Assembly: GCA_963772445.1 (NCBI GenBank)
Contig: CAVYXK010000014.1
Location: 248,001 to 312,000, forward strand
From: CAVYXK01 sp963772445
Lineage (GTDB): Bacteria > Pseudomonadota > Alphaproteobacteria > Acetobacterales > Acetobacteraceae
DNA: 64,000 bases
Reading direction: 5' to 3'
Part shown: positions 9,845 through 18,586 of the stretch, one piece after another
Layout: every line of letters begins with the position of its first letter
Numbering within the stretch: the first letter of the stretch is position 1
Program-made: the position numbers and the translations under genes
Notes under the pieces: generated by a model
Database searches by the model: none
Told to the model about the DNA's origin: nothing
What the model saw: only the letters and a program-made list of their open reading frames with translations

Positions 9845-10246
9845 TCATACGGGAAACTGACTGCCAAACATCGGCAGCCCGCTCTTTGATTCGGCCCGGG
9901 TTGCCTCCTCCTGGAGAACATCCCAATGCTCGGCCAGCTTGCCATCCTCGATGCGGACAATATCGGCCGCGATGAACGCCGCAGGACGTCCGTTCCCCGA
10001 AAAGCGCCCGTGAACGATCACGTAATCACCCTCGGCCATGATCAGGCCGTGCTCATAGCGAAGCGTGTCCGGCAAGCTTCGTACGAGATTGAACAGCCCA
10101 TCGCGACCGGGTTCGATGTGGGCGCTATGCTGGATGTATCGCTCCGACCAGAAACGCGCCGCCGCCGAATAGTCGCGCTTGTTGAACAACGTGTCGAACG
10201 CTTCGAGCACGAGAGCCTTGTACTGCTCTGGCGTGGTCTTGGTCAT
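9845..10246 (-). CDS. SnoaL-like / nuclear transport factor 2-like protein
   Basis: A 133-aa protein with the SnoaL-like pattern: AFDTLFNKRDYSAAARFW, then YIQHSAHI, and a final strand region VRIEDGKLAEHWDVLQEE. The fold is a cone-shaped alpha+beta barrel used by polyketide cyclases, isomerases and many uncharacterised proteins. The His and Asp in the HWDVLQ segment are the positions usually active in the family. It is the last gene of the minus-strand operon, 9 bp after the GST stop. Confidence 0.85.
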   Translation of the reverse strand: MTKTTPEQYKALVLEAFDTLFNKRDYSAAARFWSERYIQHSAHIEPGRDGLFNLVRSLPDTLRYEHGLIMAEGDYVIVHGRFSGNGRPAAFIAADIVRIEDGKLAEHWDVLQEEATRAESKSGLPMFGSQFPV

Positions 10247-10255
10247 GCCGTCCTC

Positions 10256-10900
10256 CTACGCGGCGGCACTCGGCCTTGCGGCCACGCCGTCGTGCCAGCG
10301 CTGCAAGGCGACGTTATCGGGTGGAACGGACATGTCAAGCGCACGAGTTGCAAAATCGATCGTCACCAAGGTCGTGATATCCGCAGCCGAGAAGCTCCCG
10401 CCTGCCACGAAGGGCATCTCCGCCAGCCTTGCCTCCATGTCGCTGTAGAAGTCGGCGACCCGAAGCCTGCTGCGCTCGACGAGCGCCGGAATTTGCGCGT
10501 AGTCATGTGGCCCGGCGATTGCGCGGCCGGCCAGCTTGGGTACGGCGTTGCGCACGGCCTCCATCACGGCGGCGAATCCTTCCAGCTCGGCACGCCGCTC
10601 CCACATCGTTACCAGGGCCTTGTCCTTCGCCGTGGTACCAAGCAAGGGCGTAGCGGGATAAGCCTCTTCGAGGTAGCGCCAGATGGCCAGGACCTCGCCG
10701 ATCGCCGTGCCGTCCTCCAGCACGAGGGTCGGCACGACACGGCGCGGATTGATCGCGCGATAGGCTTGGCCATGTTGCTCGTCCGCGGCGAGGTCGATTG
10801 AAACGAGGGGCACGGAAATGCCCTTCTCGGCAAGGAACATACGCACGCGCCTCGAGTTGGGGGACGCGGGGGCGTGATAGAGCGTGAGCATCTCGGGCAT
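10256..10900 (-). CDS. Glutathione S-transferase family protein
   Basis: The N-terminal thioredoxin-like domain starts MLTLYHAPASPNSRRVRMFL; NPRRVVPTLVLEDG carries the cis-proline that binds glutathione, and IGEVLAIWRYLEE matches the gamma-glutamyl contact region. The C-terminal helical domain ends with FVAGGSFSAADI, the usual GST N-capping box region. There is no CxxC, so redox activity in the glutaredoxin sense is unlikely. ATG 10900 is chosen: GAGGAGG lies 12 bases upstream, whereas an earlier ATG at 10912 abuts that site. It sits in the SDR operon, where a GST could detoxify or isomerise an intermediate. Confidence 0.88.
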   Translation of the reverse strand: MPEMLTLYHAPASPNSRRVRMFLAEKGISVPLVSIDLAADEQHGQAYRAINPRRVVPTLVLEDGTAIGEVLAIWRYLEEAYPATPLLGTTAKDKALVTMWERRAELEGFAAVMEAVRNAVPKLAGRAIAGPHDYAQIPALVERSRLRVADFYSDMEARLAEMPFVAGGSFSAADITTLVTIDFATRALDMSVPPDNVALQRWHDGVAARPSAAA

Positions 10901-10930
10901 GGTGGACCACATCCTCCTCGCAGTGACGGG

Positions 10931-11677
10931 TTACAGTTTCGAACCGCCATCGACATGGATCGTGTCGCCGGTGATCCACCGAGCCTCCTCAGAGGCAAGG
11001 AAGGCGACCACACCGCCGATATCGTCCGGCCGGGCAAGGCGCTTCAGAGCCTGCATACCAAGCGCCAAATCCCGGCCCGCGTCGGTCTTGGTGAAGCTCG
11101 ACATGTCGGTCTCGACCACGCCAGGTGCTACGGCGTTGACACGAACGCCGCGCGCGCCGAGCACGAAGGCGAAGTGCTTCACCAGCGTATCGACAGCGCC
11201 CTTCGTCGCCGAATAGGCCGACAGTGTACCGACGGCGGCACGGGCGCCCAGCGAGGACAGCAACACGACACTGCTTCCTTCGTGCAGGATCGGCAAAAGC
11301 TGCTGCACGAGGAAGAACGGCGCGCGGACATTGACAGCGAACAGCTCGTCGAAATCTTCGACCGTGGTGTCCTCGATCGTCGCGGCTTTCGAGATGCCGG
11401 CATTGGCGACGAAGATGTCAAGGCGATCGCCCACGATCGTGCGCACCTGCCTCGAAAGCTTGTGCGGTCCGTCCGGTGCGGCGAGGTCTGCGGAGATGGC
11501 GTCGGCGCGGCCGCCAGACTTGCGGATCTCGGCAACGACGGCTTCCGCCTCCTTCGCGCCTCGGCCGTAATGGACGAGTACCTGCGCGCCGCCGTTGGCG
11601 AGCGCCAATGCACTGGCCCGCCCGATGCCGCGTGAGGCGCCGGTGACGAGGGCGGTTTTCCCTGAAAGGGTGGTCAT
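10931..11677 (-). CDS. Short-chain dehydrogenase/reductase
   Basis: A 248-aa classical SDR. The cofactor motif TGASRGIG is at residues 12-19, NAG at 92-94, the catalytic serine at about 141 (LLSSLG), and the YxxxK pair is Tyr155/Lys159 (AYSATKG). The C-terminus ends with the usual GDTIHVDGG. Such enzymes interconvert alcohols and ketones with NAD(P); FabG-like 3-oxoacyl reduction is the default label but the substrate is unknown. An 11-bp gap separates it from the upstream SDR, consistent with one transcript. Confidence 0.9.
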   Translation of the reverse strand: MTTLSGKTALVTGASRGIGRASALALANGGAQVLVHYGRGAKEAEAVVAEIRKSGGRADAISADLAAPDGPHKLSRQVRTIVGDRLDIFVANAGISKAATIEDTTVEDFDELFAVNVRAPFFLVQQLLPILHEGSSVVLLSSLGARAAVGTLSAYSATKGAVDTLVKHFAFVLGARGVRVNAVAPGVVETDMSSFTKTDAGRDLALGMQALKRLARPDDIGGVVAFLASEEARWITGDTIHVDGGSKL

Positions 11678-11688
11678 GATGGTTCCCC

Positions 11689-12429
11689 TCAGGCGTTGGT
11701 GCCGCCGTCAACAGTCAGGTTCGCGCCGGTGATATAATCTGCCTCCGGGCCGGCAACGAACGCCACCAGCGCGGCGACATCTTCAACATGGCCGTAGCGC
11801 TTGAGGGCAGTATTGGCGATCTGGGGCGTCGCCCAGTCTCCGTCGGCGGGGTTGAGGTCCGTATCGATGGGACCCGGCTCGATATTGTTTACCGTGATGC
11901 GGCGGGCCCCGACCTCCCGCGACAGGCCTTGCGCGAACATTTTCACGGCGCCTTTGGTGGCCGCGTAAGAAACCAGGCCCGGCGTCATCATCCGCTCGCC
12001 CACGCAAGAGCCGATCATGATGACGCGGCCACCATTTTGCATGTGTATGAGCGCAGCCTGAGTTGCGATAAACGTGCCCCGGAGATTGATGTCTATCACC
12101 CGATCCAGTTCTTCCAGTGTGGTCTCCTCGAACGGTTTGGGGATGGCCGTGCCGGCATTGTTCACCAGCACATCAAGCCTCCCAAAGGTCGCCACAGTCT
12201 TTTCGACCGCGGTCATAACGGCTTTCGTATCGACGGCGTCGGCGTGGATCGCTATCGCCTTTCCACCGCCCCGCTCGATGTCTTTCACCACCTGGGCGGC
12301 TGCTTCCGCGCCTTTGGTAAAGGTGATCGCCACGCTAGCGCCTTCGGCTGCCAGCCGCTTGGCAATCGCCGCGCCTATGCCGCGGGAAGCGCCGGTGACG
12401 AGGGCTGTCTTGTTGGTCAAGCTTGCCAT
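11689..12429 (-). CDS. Short-chain dehydrogenase/reductase
   Basis: A 246-aa classical SDR, close in length and motifs to its downstream neighbour: TGASRGIG (12-19), NNAG (90-93), Ser141, and Tyr155/Lys159 in SYAATKG. It ends with the usual ANLTVDGG. The two adjacent SDRs are not copies of one another, since the variable substrate loop (GPIDTDLNPADGD here) differs, so they probably act on different steps or substrates. It lies 13 bp downstream of the alpha/beta hydrolase in the same operon. Confidence 0.9.
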   Translation of the reverse strand: MASLTNKTALVTGASRGIGAAIAKRLAAEGASVAITFTKGAEAAAQVVKDIERGGGKAIAIHADAVDTKAVMTAVEKTVATFGRLDVLVNNAGTAIPKPFEETTLEELDRVIDINLRGTFIATQAALIHMQNGGRVIMIGSCVGERMMTPGLVSYAATKGAVKMFAQGLSREVGARRITVNNIEPGPIDTDLNPADGDWATPQIANTALKRYGHVEDVAALVAFVAGPEADYITGANLTVDGGTNA

Positions 12430-12442
12430 GGGAAGTTTCCTT

Positions 12443-13372
12443 TCAATCCGGCTGGATGACTTCGGGGTACTGCTCAGTTAGAGGGGGGAGCGAGGGGAAG
12501 GGCAGGCTTTCGGGCGCGCCTTCCGGCTGCTGAAGCCCCGCGTCCAGGAATTCAGAGGCCTGGGACACGAACAGCGTCGGATACTGATAGAACGAGCCAT
12601 GATTTGCGTCCGGGTAGAGAACCAACTGTGCGTTCGGCAGGTTTTGCTGCAGGACGTAAGAGTTCACCGTCGCTATGATGACATCGTTACTTCCCTGCAC
12701 GATCAGTGTCGGCTGGTGGATGTCTTGCAGATAATCGAGAAGACCTTCACTGCGCGCGATATATTTGCCGATGGCTTCCCGTTGTGCGCTCGCCGCTTCG
12801 TCGCTCACTTCGGGATCGCGGTCCTCGCGCAGCAGCTTGCGTTTCAGAAAGGCGAGGCCTGCCGCCTGGCTCGACGGGGAAGGCGAGAAGTGAACCGCTA
12901 GCCAGAGATGCTCTGGCGGATCGTAGGTGCCGGCAAAAATCTCTGCAGATTTGCTGGTAGACATATCTGCGCCGCGCGGCCCGGTGCCGACGAGAATGAC
13001 GCGGCGAACCAGATCGGGAGCCTGGACGGCGATTTCCTGCGCGACCATGCCACCGATGGAAAAGCCGAGCACATCGACCTGGGTCAATCCGAGAGCCTTG
13101 GTGAAGGCGATGGCATTTGCGGCCATCTCCTGAACGCTCGTCGGCACCTGACCCGAACTGCTCGAAACACCTGCGTTATTGAATAGGATCACTTCGCGGT
13201 TCTTCGCCAGGCCATCCGTTACGGCCGGATCCCAATAGTCCATCGTGCCGCGAAAATGCTGGTTGAAGATCAGCGGCACACCGCCGGTCTTGCCGAAACG
13301 GCGATAGGCAAAGCGGATACCGTTGGCCTCGACGAACCGCGTCAGCGCGGTCCGATGCGTATAGGTTGTCAT
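12443..13372 (-). CDS. Alpha/beta hydrolase
   Basis: A 309-aa alpha/beta hydrolase with the nucleophile elbow GFSIGG (Ser105) and a late histidine in ANHGSF, with a VQGSNDV strand supplying the probable acid. An oxyanion-side NQHFRG follows strand 3. The family covers C-C bond hydrolases, esterases, lactonases and haloperoxidase-like proteins. The end of the upstream SDR overlaps its start by four bases (ATG at 13372, stop ending 13369), a typical sign of translational coupling. A role in cleaving an ester or lactone made by the neighbouring dehydrogenases is inferred. Confidence 0.87.
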   Translation of the reverse strand: MTTYTHRTALTRFVEANGIRFAYRRFGKTGGVPLIFNQHFRGTMDYWDPAVTDGLAKNREVILFNNAGVSSSSGQVPTSVQEMAANAIAFTKALGLTQVDVLGFSIGGMVAQEIAVQAPDLVRRVILVGTGPRGADMSTSKSAEIFAGTYDPPEHLWLAVHFSPSPSSQAAGLAFLKRKLLREDRDPEVSDEAASAQREAIGKYIARSEGLLDYLQDIHQPTLIVQGSNDVIIATVNSYVLQQNLPNAQLVLYPDANHGSFYQYPTLFVSQASEFLDAGLQQPEGAPESLPFPSLPPLTEQYPEVIQPD

Positions 13373-14172
13373 GTGGTGGTGCCCTTGGTATTCGCCGCGG
13401 TGGTGAGCCGCCGCATTGGCTCGCGATCAACCGGCAGTCTTGCGCCGTCGACCGTGACGATCTGGCCGGTCAGGAAGGACGCGGCGTCGGAAGCGACGAA
13501 GAGGATTGTGCGGGCGATTTCCTCGGGCTGACCGACCCGGCCGAGCGGCACACCGGACGCAAGCACAGCCTTGCGTTCGGCAGTGCCAGTGAAGCGATTG
13601 AGCATGCCGGTCTCGGTCGGGCCAGGCGCCACGGCATTGACCCGCACGCCCGAGCCCGCAGCCTCCAGCGCTGCCGACTTGGTTATGCCTTCGACCGCGT
13701 GCTTGCTGCCGGCGTAAACGGACGCGCCCTTGGCGCCCTCATGGCCGTAGGTCGAGGAGATGTTGACGATGCTGCCGGAGCCCTGGGCGGTCATCACGCG
13801 CAGTTCATGTTTCATGCTCAACAGCGTGCCGAGCACGTTGGTGTCGAAGGTGGCGGCATAGCTCTCGGCGGTCTGTTCAACCACCGGGCCGGGCCTGCCT
13901 TCGGTGCCGGCGCTGTTGACCGCGATGTCGAGACGTCCGAAGCGCTCGACTGTCTGGTCCACGAGATGGCGGACGTCGTCTTCCTTACGTACGTCGGTGT
14001 GAGCGAATTCGGCCTCCGCGCCGAGCGAGCGAAGCTAGTCGAGCAATGCCTCGCCGGCATCCTGCCGGCGGCCCGAGATGACCACCCGATGGCCCGATTT
14101 TGCGAAGGCAATCGCTGCGGCTCGGCCGATTCCAGTCAGCGCGCCAGTGATCAACACGACCTGCATCGCCAT
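13369..14172 (-). pseudogene. Short-chain dehydrogenase/reductase with an in-frame TAG
   Basis: From ATG 14172 the frame reads a normal SDR N-terminus (VVLITGALTGIGRAAA, then VVISGRRQDAGEALLD) but meets TAG at 14035-14037, codon 46. The same frame then continues LRSLGAEAEFAHTDVR and on through NSAGTEG, SVYAGSKHAVEG and a normal C-terminus to 13369, giving 267 codons in total. Only this one codon is abnormal; CAG or GAG would restore the protein. It is the first gene of the operon, 179 bp from the divergent LysR gene. It is either a nonsense mutation, a sequence error, or, much less likely, suppressed UAG. A shorter product starting at an internal codon would lack the cofactor motif. Confidence 0.85.
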
Positions 14173-14351
14173 GGTACTTCTCCCCGGATCAAACTGCATT
14201 CAGCGCGTGTAGCCACTCCGTCGGCGGCGTTTTGCCGGATCGCTTCGAGGGGCTCCCATCGCTCTCGCGAGCGGGCAAATGGGTGCACATTGCGCGGCGC
14301 GGTAAGACTTTATAGGATTGGCCCCATACCTTGCAGGCATGGAATTGAAAC

Positions 14352-15254
14352 ATGGAGCTGCGCCATCTCCGCTATTTCGTCGCCGTGGCGGAGGAGGGCA
14401 GCCTGACTGTTGCCGCTGAGCGTCGCTTGCACACGGCGCAGCCTTCGCTCAGTCGGCAAATGCGGGATCTGGAAAATGAAGTCGGCGTCCTACTGCTTGC
14501 GCGCAGCGTCCGCGGTATCGAGCTGACACCCGCAGGACGCGCCTTTCTCGACCACGCACGCCTTGCGCTGGCGCAGGTTGAAGCCGCCGTCGCCGCGGCG
14601 CGGCACGCCGCTCGCCCGGAGCAACGGACTCTCGCGTTGGGATTTCTGAGCGGGTGTGAGCCGCAATGGCTGCCCGCGGTGATGCACGCTCTTCGGGATG
14701 ATCTGCCGCGGATCGAGGTTGGCATTTCCAGCCGACACTCGCCGCAGCTCGCTGAAGCACTTGCTGCTGGCAAGTTGGATGCGGCCTTCATGAGACCCGA
14801 GGAAGGATATCCTGATCTCGTCTATAAGGTTTTGATATCGGAGCCACTCATCGTCGTGCTGCCGAGTGACCATCGTCTTGCATCGAAGGAAATGATCAGC
14901 CCGCGCGATCTTGTCGGTGAGACATTCATCGGCATGGCCGACCAGGCCCCGGTTCTGCGCAAGCTCACAGAAGATTACCTCCGGCGTTCACAAATCGAAC
15001 TGACCCCGACGCATACAGTTGAGTATCTCTCGATGGCGATGTCCGTTGTCGCCTCCACGCGCGGGATCATGTTGTTGCCCGAGTTTGCCCGCAATTTTCT
15101 CACCTGGTCGGTCATCGGCCGGCCGCTTGCCGGCGAAGCGCCCTCGATCGACCTGGTTCTCGGCTATCACAGGGCAAATAAATCACGCGTACTAGAACTA
15201 TTCCTATCACGGACTGAAGAGATGCTTGAGACAGTGTTGCGCAAGTCCGACTAG
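14352..15254 (+). CDS. LysR-family transcriptional regulator
   Basis: A 300-aa LysR regulator. The N-terminal winged helix-turn-helix (residues 1-60) reads MELRHLRYFVAVAEEGSLTV, then AERRLHTAQPSLSRQMRDLE, and the rest is a periplasmic-binding-type effector domain. It is divergent from the SDR/hydrolase operon, with about 180 bp between the starts; that arrangement usually means the regulator controls the divergent operon in response to a pathway metabolite. The effector is unknown. Confidence 0.92.
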   Translation: MELRHLRYFVAVAEEGSLTVAAERRLHTAQPSLSRQMRDLENEVGVLLLARSVRGIELTPAGRAFLDHARLALAQVEAAVAAARHAARPEQRTLALGFLSGCEPQWLPAVMHALRDDLPRIEVGISSRHSPQLAEALAAGKLDAAFMRPEEGYPDLVYKVLISEPLIVVLPSDHRLASKEMISPRDLVGETFIGMADQAPVLRKLTEDYLRRSQIELTPTHTVEYLSMAMSVVASTRGIMLLPEFARNFLTWSVIGRPLAGEAPSIDLVLGYHRANKSRVLELFLSRTEEMLETVLRKSD

Positions 15255-15467
15255 TTGTAGAATTAACAAATTGCTGTTCTTAAGCCTGAGATGAACATCG
15301 AGGACAAGCGGTCGATTGCACATGTGGTTAAAACCGTTGACGGTATTTCGCGCTGCTCTGCCAGAGCTCTCGAAAAATGGCCGCTGATTGTCGGTTATCC
15401 CGCCCCGATCGCCGAAAGCGGACTAACTGAAATCGGCAAAGATCTGAGGGGCTTTCGCCGCCAGGTG

Positions 15468-16313
15468 TCACGACCGAGCCGTGCGCACGAAGCTTTGCAC
15501 GAACTGGCGCTGGAACAGCAGGAATGCGACCACCAGCGGCGCGGTGGACAGCAGGGTCGCGGCGGTGATGATCGCCCAGTTGGTGCCCTGATCGGTGGTG
15601 GAGAACATCGCCAGTCCGACCGTGATCGGCCGCACATTGATCGAGTTGGTGATCACCAGCGGCCAGAGGAAATTGTTCCAGTGGAAGCTCACCAGCACCA
15701 GCCCGTAAGCAATGTAGGTGGGCCGGGCCAGCGGCACATAGACACGCCACAGGCGCCCCAGCAGTCCCATACCCGCGAGCTTGGCTGCGTCGTCCAGATC
15801 CTGCGGCACGGTGCGGAAGGTCTGGCGCAGCAGAAAGATGCCGAAGGCCGAGCCAAGATATGGCAGCGCGATTCCCAGCAGCGAATCAACCAGGCCGATC
15901 TCGCCGACTGTCCGGTAGTTCTCCACCATCAGCACGTCCGGCGTGATCATGAGCTGCAGCAGCACCGCCGCGAACAGCACGTCGCGACCGGGGAAGCGCA
16001 GCCTGGCGAAGGCGAACGCCGCTGGCGTGCACAGCACGAATTGCGCCGCCAGCACCATGCTGACCAGCAGCACGGTGTTGACCATGTAGTGTCCGAACGG
16101 CGCCATGTCCCAGGCGGCGGCGAAATTGCGCAGCGTCAGCGGCGCGGTCAGGTCGAAACCTGCGGCGGACGAAGCGGGATGAATCGCGCTCCAGGCGGCC
16201 CAGAGCAGCGGGAGGATCCACAGAAGCCCGAGCAGCCAGGCGCCCAGCAATTCCAGTCGCAGCGCAGGAATCCGGAACCTTTCGGCCGGCGCGGCAAGCG
16301 TGCCGGCGCTCAT
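15468..16313 (-). CDS. ABC sugar-type permease, MalG/UgpE-like
   Basis: A 281-aa inner-membrane permease with about six hydrophobic segments. The cytoplasmic EAA loop that contacts the ATPase is seen at DDAAKLAGMGLLGRLWRVYV. It belongs to the CUT1 family (MalG/UgpE type). The start ATG 16313 overlaps the stop of the other permease gene (ATGA), so the pair is translationally coupled. It is the last gene of the ATPase-binding protein-permease-permease order on the minus strand. Confidence 0.9.
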   Translation of the reverse strand: MSAGTLAAPAERFRIPALRLELLGAWLLGLLWILPLLWAAWSAIHPASSAAGFDLTAPLTLRNFAAAWDMAPFGHYMVNTVLLVSMVLAAQFVLCTPAAFAFARLRFPGRDVLFAAVLLQLMITPDVLMVENYRTVGEIGLVDSLLGIALPYLGSAFGIFLLRQTFRTVPQDLDDAAKLAGMGLLGRLWRVYVPLARPTYIAYGLVLVSFHWNNFLWPLVITNSINVRPITVGLAMFSTTDQGTNWAIITAATLLSTAPLVVAFLLFQRQFVQSFVRTARS

Positions 16314-17272
16314 CGGTAGTGCACCCGGCGCGCCAGCAGGCCGAACTGCAACGCCGCCACAGCAGAGAGCAGCAGCAACAGCACCACGGTCAGCGCGGCG
16401 GCGTAATTCGTGTCCCAGTACTGGAACCCGACCTGATAAATGTAATAGAGCAGGATAGCGGTCGCGTTGTCCGGTCCGCCTCTGGTCAGCACCACGATCT
16501 GATCCACGAGCCGGAATGCATCGATCACCGCGTTGACGAAGACGAAGAGCGTAGTCGGCATCAGCAGCGGCCAGACGATGCGGCGGAAGAACGTCCAGCG
16601 TGATGCACCTTCCAGGTCAGATGCCTCGCCAAGCTCGGGGGGCAGCGACTGCAGGGCAGCGAGGTAGAAGATCATGTAGAACCCGGCCATCTTCCAAATG
16701 GCGATGATTATCATCGCCGGCAGTGCGGTCGAGGCCGAGCCGAGCCAGTTCCAGTCACCGAAGCCGAACGGTGAGAGGGCGCGGTCAATCAGGCCATAGC
16801 CGGGGGTGAAGAAGAACAGCCAGATATTCGCCACCGCAATCATCGGCAGGATGGTGGGGGTGAAATAGGCAAGCCGCAGGAGCGCTCGCCCGGGGAAGCG
16901 TCGGTTCACCGCCAACGCCATCATCAGCGACAGCGCCATCGTGGCCGGTATGGTGCACGCGGCGTACACCGCGTTGTTGCGCAGCGCCTGCCAGAACACC
17001 GGATCCTGCGCCATGGCGGCAAAATTCACCGCTGGGTCGAAACGCGAGGGATGGTGCGGCACCGGCGTGGAATGCAGGCTGGCCCATACCGTTTCCAGTG
17101 CAGGCCAGTGGGTGAACAGCGCCACCAGGGCGACGGCCGGCAATACGAGTAGCCAGCCCTGCAGCGATTCTCCTCCCCTCGCGGGAGGGGTTAGGGGAGG
17201 GGGTGCTGCGACCTTGCCTTGTTTGTGTTGCGACCCCTCCCGCAAGGGGAGGGGAGAAGAATGTCGCTTCAT
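16310..17272 (-). CDS. ABC sugar-type permease, MalF/UgpA-like, with a repeat-derived N-terminus
   Basis: A 320-aa CUT1-family permease with about six membrane segments and an EAA loop at ASDLEGASRWTFFRRIVWP. The first transmembrane segment begins at LQGWLLVLPAVALVALF, about residue 38. Residues 4-36 (SSPLPLREGS... to PPLTPPARGGE) are the translation of a palindromic intergenic repeat. ATG 17272 overlaps the binding-protein stop as ATGA. Either the repeat landed in the 5' end and is translated as an added tail, or translation starts at a rare codon after it; no ATG or GTG lies between the repeat and the first membrane segment. Confidence 0.85.
   Translation of the reverse strand: MKRHSSPLPLREGSQHKQGKVAAPPPLTPPARGGESLQGWLLVLPAVALVALFTHWPALETVWASLHSTPVPHHPSRFDPAVNFAAMAQDPVFWQALRNNAVYAACTIPATMALSLMMALAVNRRFPGRALLRLAYFTPTILPMIAVANIWLFFFTPGYGLIDRALSPFGFGDWNWLGSASTALPAMIIIAIWKMAGFYMIFYLAALQSLPPELGEASDLEGASRWTFFRRIVWPLLMPTTLFVFVNAVIDAFRLVDQIVVLTRGGPDNATAILLYYIYQVGFQYWDTNYAAALTVVLLLLLSAVAALQFGLLARRVHYR
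17166..17258. repeat. REP-like palindromic repeat inside the permease 5' end
   Basis: Two inverted arms of the CTCCCCTCCC/GGGAGGGG type, the left near 17168-17205 and the right near 17230-17258, form a long imperfect palindrome. The family is the same as that at 4273. Unusually for such repeats, it lies within an open reading frame. Confidence 0.7.
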
Positions 17273-18562
17273 GTGCGCCGGAACGGGCGAAGCAGACGCT
17301 CGGCGTTGGCTTGTGCCTCGGCCAGTGCGGCCTTCGGCGTCTTTGTGCCGGCAAGCGCGGCTTGCAGGACGCTGTTCAGCGGCAAGGTCACCTGCTGGTT
17401 GTCGTGCGTCGAAAGCTCCGGCACCGCATAGGGAAGCTGGTCGCGCGCCACCGCGGCCGGTGGGAAGCCGGCGACGTACTGCTTCATCTTCGGCGTCTCC
17501 CACGCATCCGGCCGCGTCGCGACATAACCCGTGTCCATGCCCCATTGTGCCGCGCGCTCCGGCGACGTCACCCACTTGATGAACAGCAGCGAGGCCTGAC
17601 GTTCGGCTTGTGTCGCGGTGCTGAAGATGTGGAAATTGGCGCCGCCGGTCGCCGTGCCACGCTGCTTGTCCGCCGGCAGCATGGCAACGCCGAACGGGAA
17701 CTTGGCGTTGTTGCGGACGAAGGTCAGGTTGCCGGTGGTGGTCCACATCATCGCGGTGCGGCCAGCAACGAAATCGTTCGGCGTCGTGCCCCAGTCGAGC
17801 ACGCCCGGCGCCTGCACGCCTTCCTTGCCGAGGGCCACCCAGTATTCCAGCGCCTCGAGCGCGCCGGGCGAATCGAAATAGGTCTGGTTGCCGGCCTTGT
17901 TCATCAGTTGCTGGCCGGCTTCCGCGGCGAGCGCCTGGTACAACCAGTAAACGCCCCCGGTGGCCGGGATCTGCACTCCCCAGCGGCTGACGGTATCGCC
18001 GGACTTGGTCACCAGCTTGCGGCCCATGTCGGTCTGCTCGGTCCAGTTTGCCGGCGGCGTTTCGGGGTCGAGCCCGGCTTCCTTGAACGCATTCTTGTTC
18101 CAGTAGAGCACTGAGGTGGAGCGCTGGAATGGCACGCTCCAGACATGCCCATCGACAGTGCCGTTGGCCATGAAGGCCGGCCAGAAATCCGCCAAGCCAG
18201 CCCTTGTCCTCCGCCGAATTCGCAAGCTGGTCGATCGGCACGATGGCGTCGAGGTCGATCAGGCTGAACACCTGGATCGCGCCGATCATCGCCAGCGGCG
18301 GGGCGTGGCCGCCCTTGAACGCGGTGATCGCCTTGGCAATCGTATCGTCGTAGCTACCGGCATAGACGGGCTTGATGCGGATATCGGGATGCAGCGCTTC
18401 GAATTCCCGCGCGTAGCCGTCGATGATCTTAGTGATCGGTCCGGCCACGGCGATCGGGAAGAAGAACTGGATCTCCAGCGGTGCGTTCTGCGCCCGAACG
18501 ATAGCCGGCACGGCGAGCATGCCGGCGCCAGCCAGGGTGGCGCGGCGAGTGATTGTCGGCAT
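17269..18562 (-). pseudogene. ABC solute-binding protein, UgpB-like, frameshifted
   Basis: The protein starts at ATG 18562 with a Tat-like signal peptide (ITRRATLAGAGMLAVPAIVRA), followed by the UgpB-like YAGSYDDTIAKAITAF. At about 18190-18198 the coherent sequence shifts frame: the first frame ends SAEDKGWL and the next continues ADFWPAFMANGTVDGHVWSV to a stop at 17269. One extra base in a CC pair at 18192-18193 accounts for the break; without it the protein is about 430 aa. It would deliver an sn-glycerol-3-phosphate- or sugar-like ligand to the two permeases. Sequence error is a real alternative, because everything around it is intact. Confidence 0.85.
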
Positions 18563-18586
18563 TCGGTTCCTCCGTGATAGCGAATG

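Noticed and set aside
15291..16319. Long forward open frame
   Set aside because: It is the antisense of the MalG/UgpE-like permease gene, Gln/Arg-rich and without domains.
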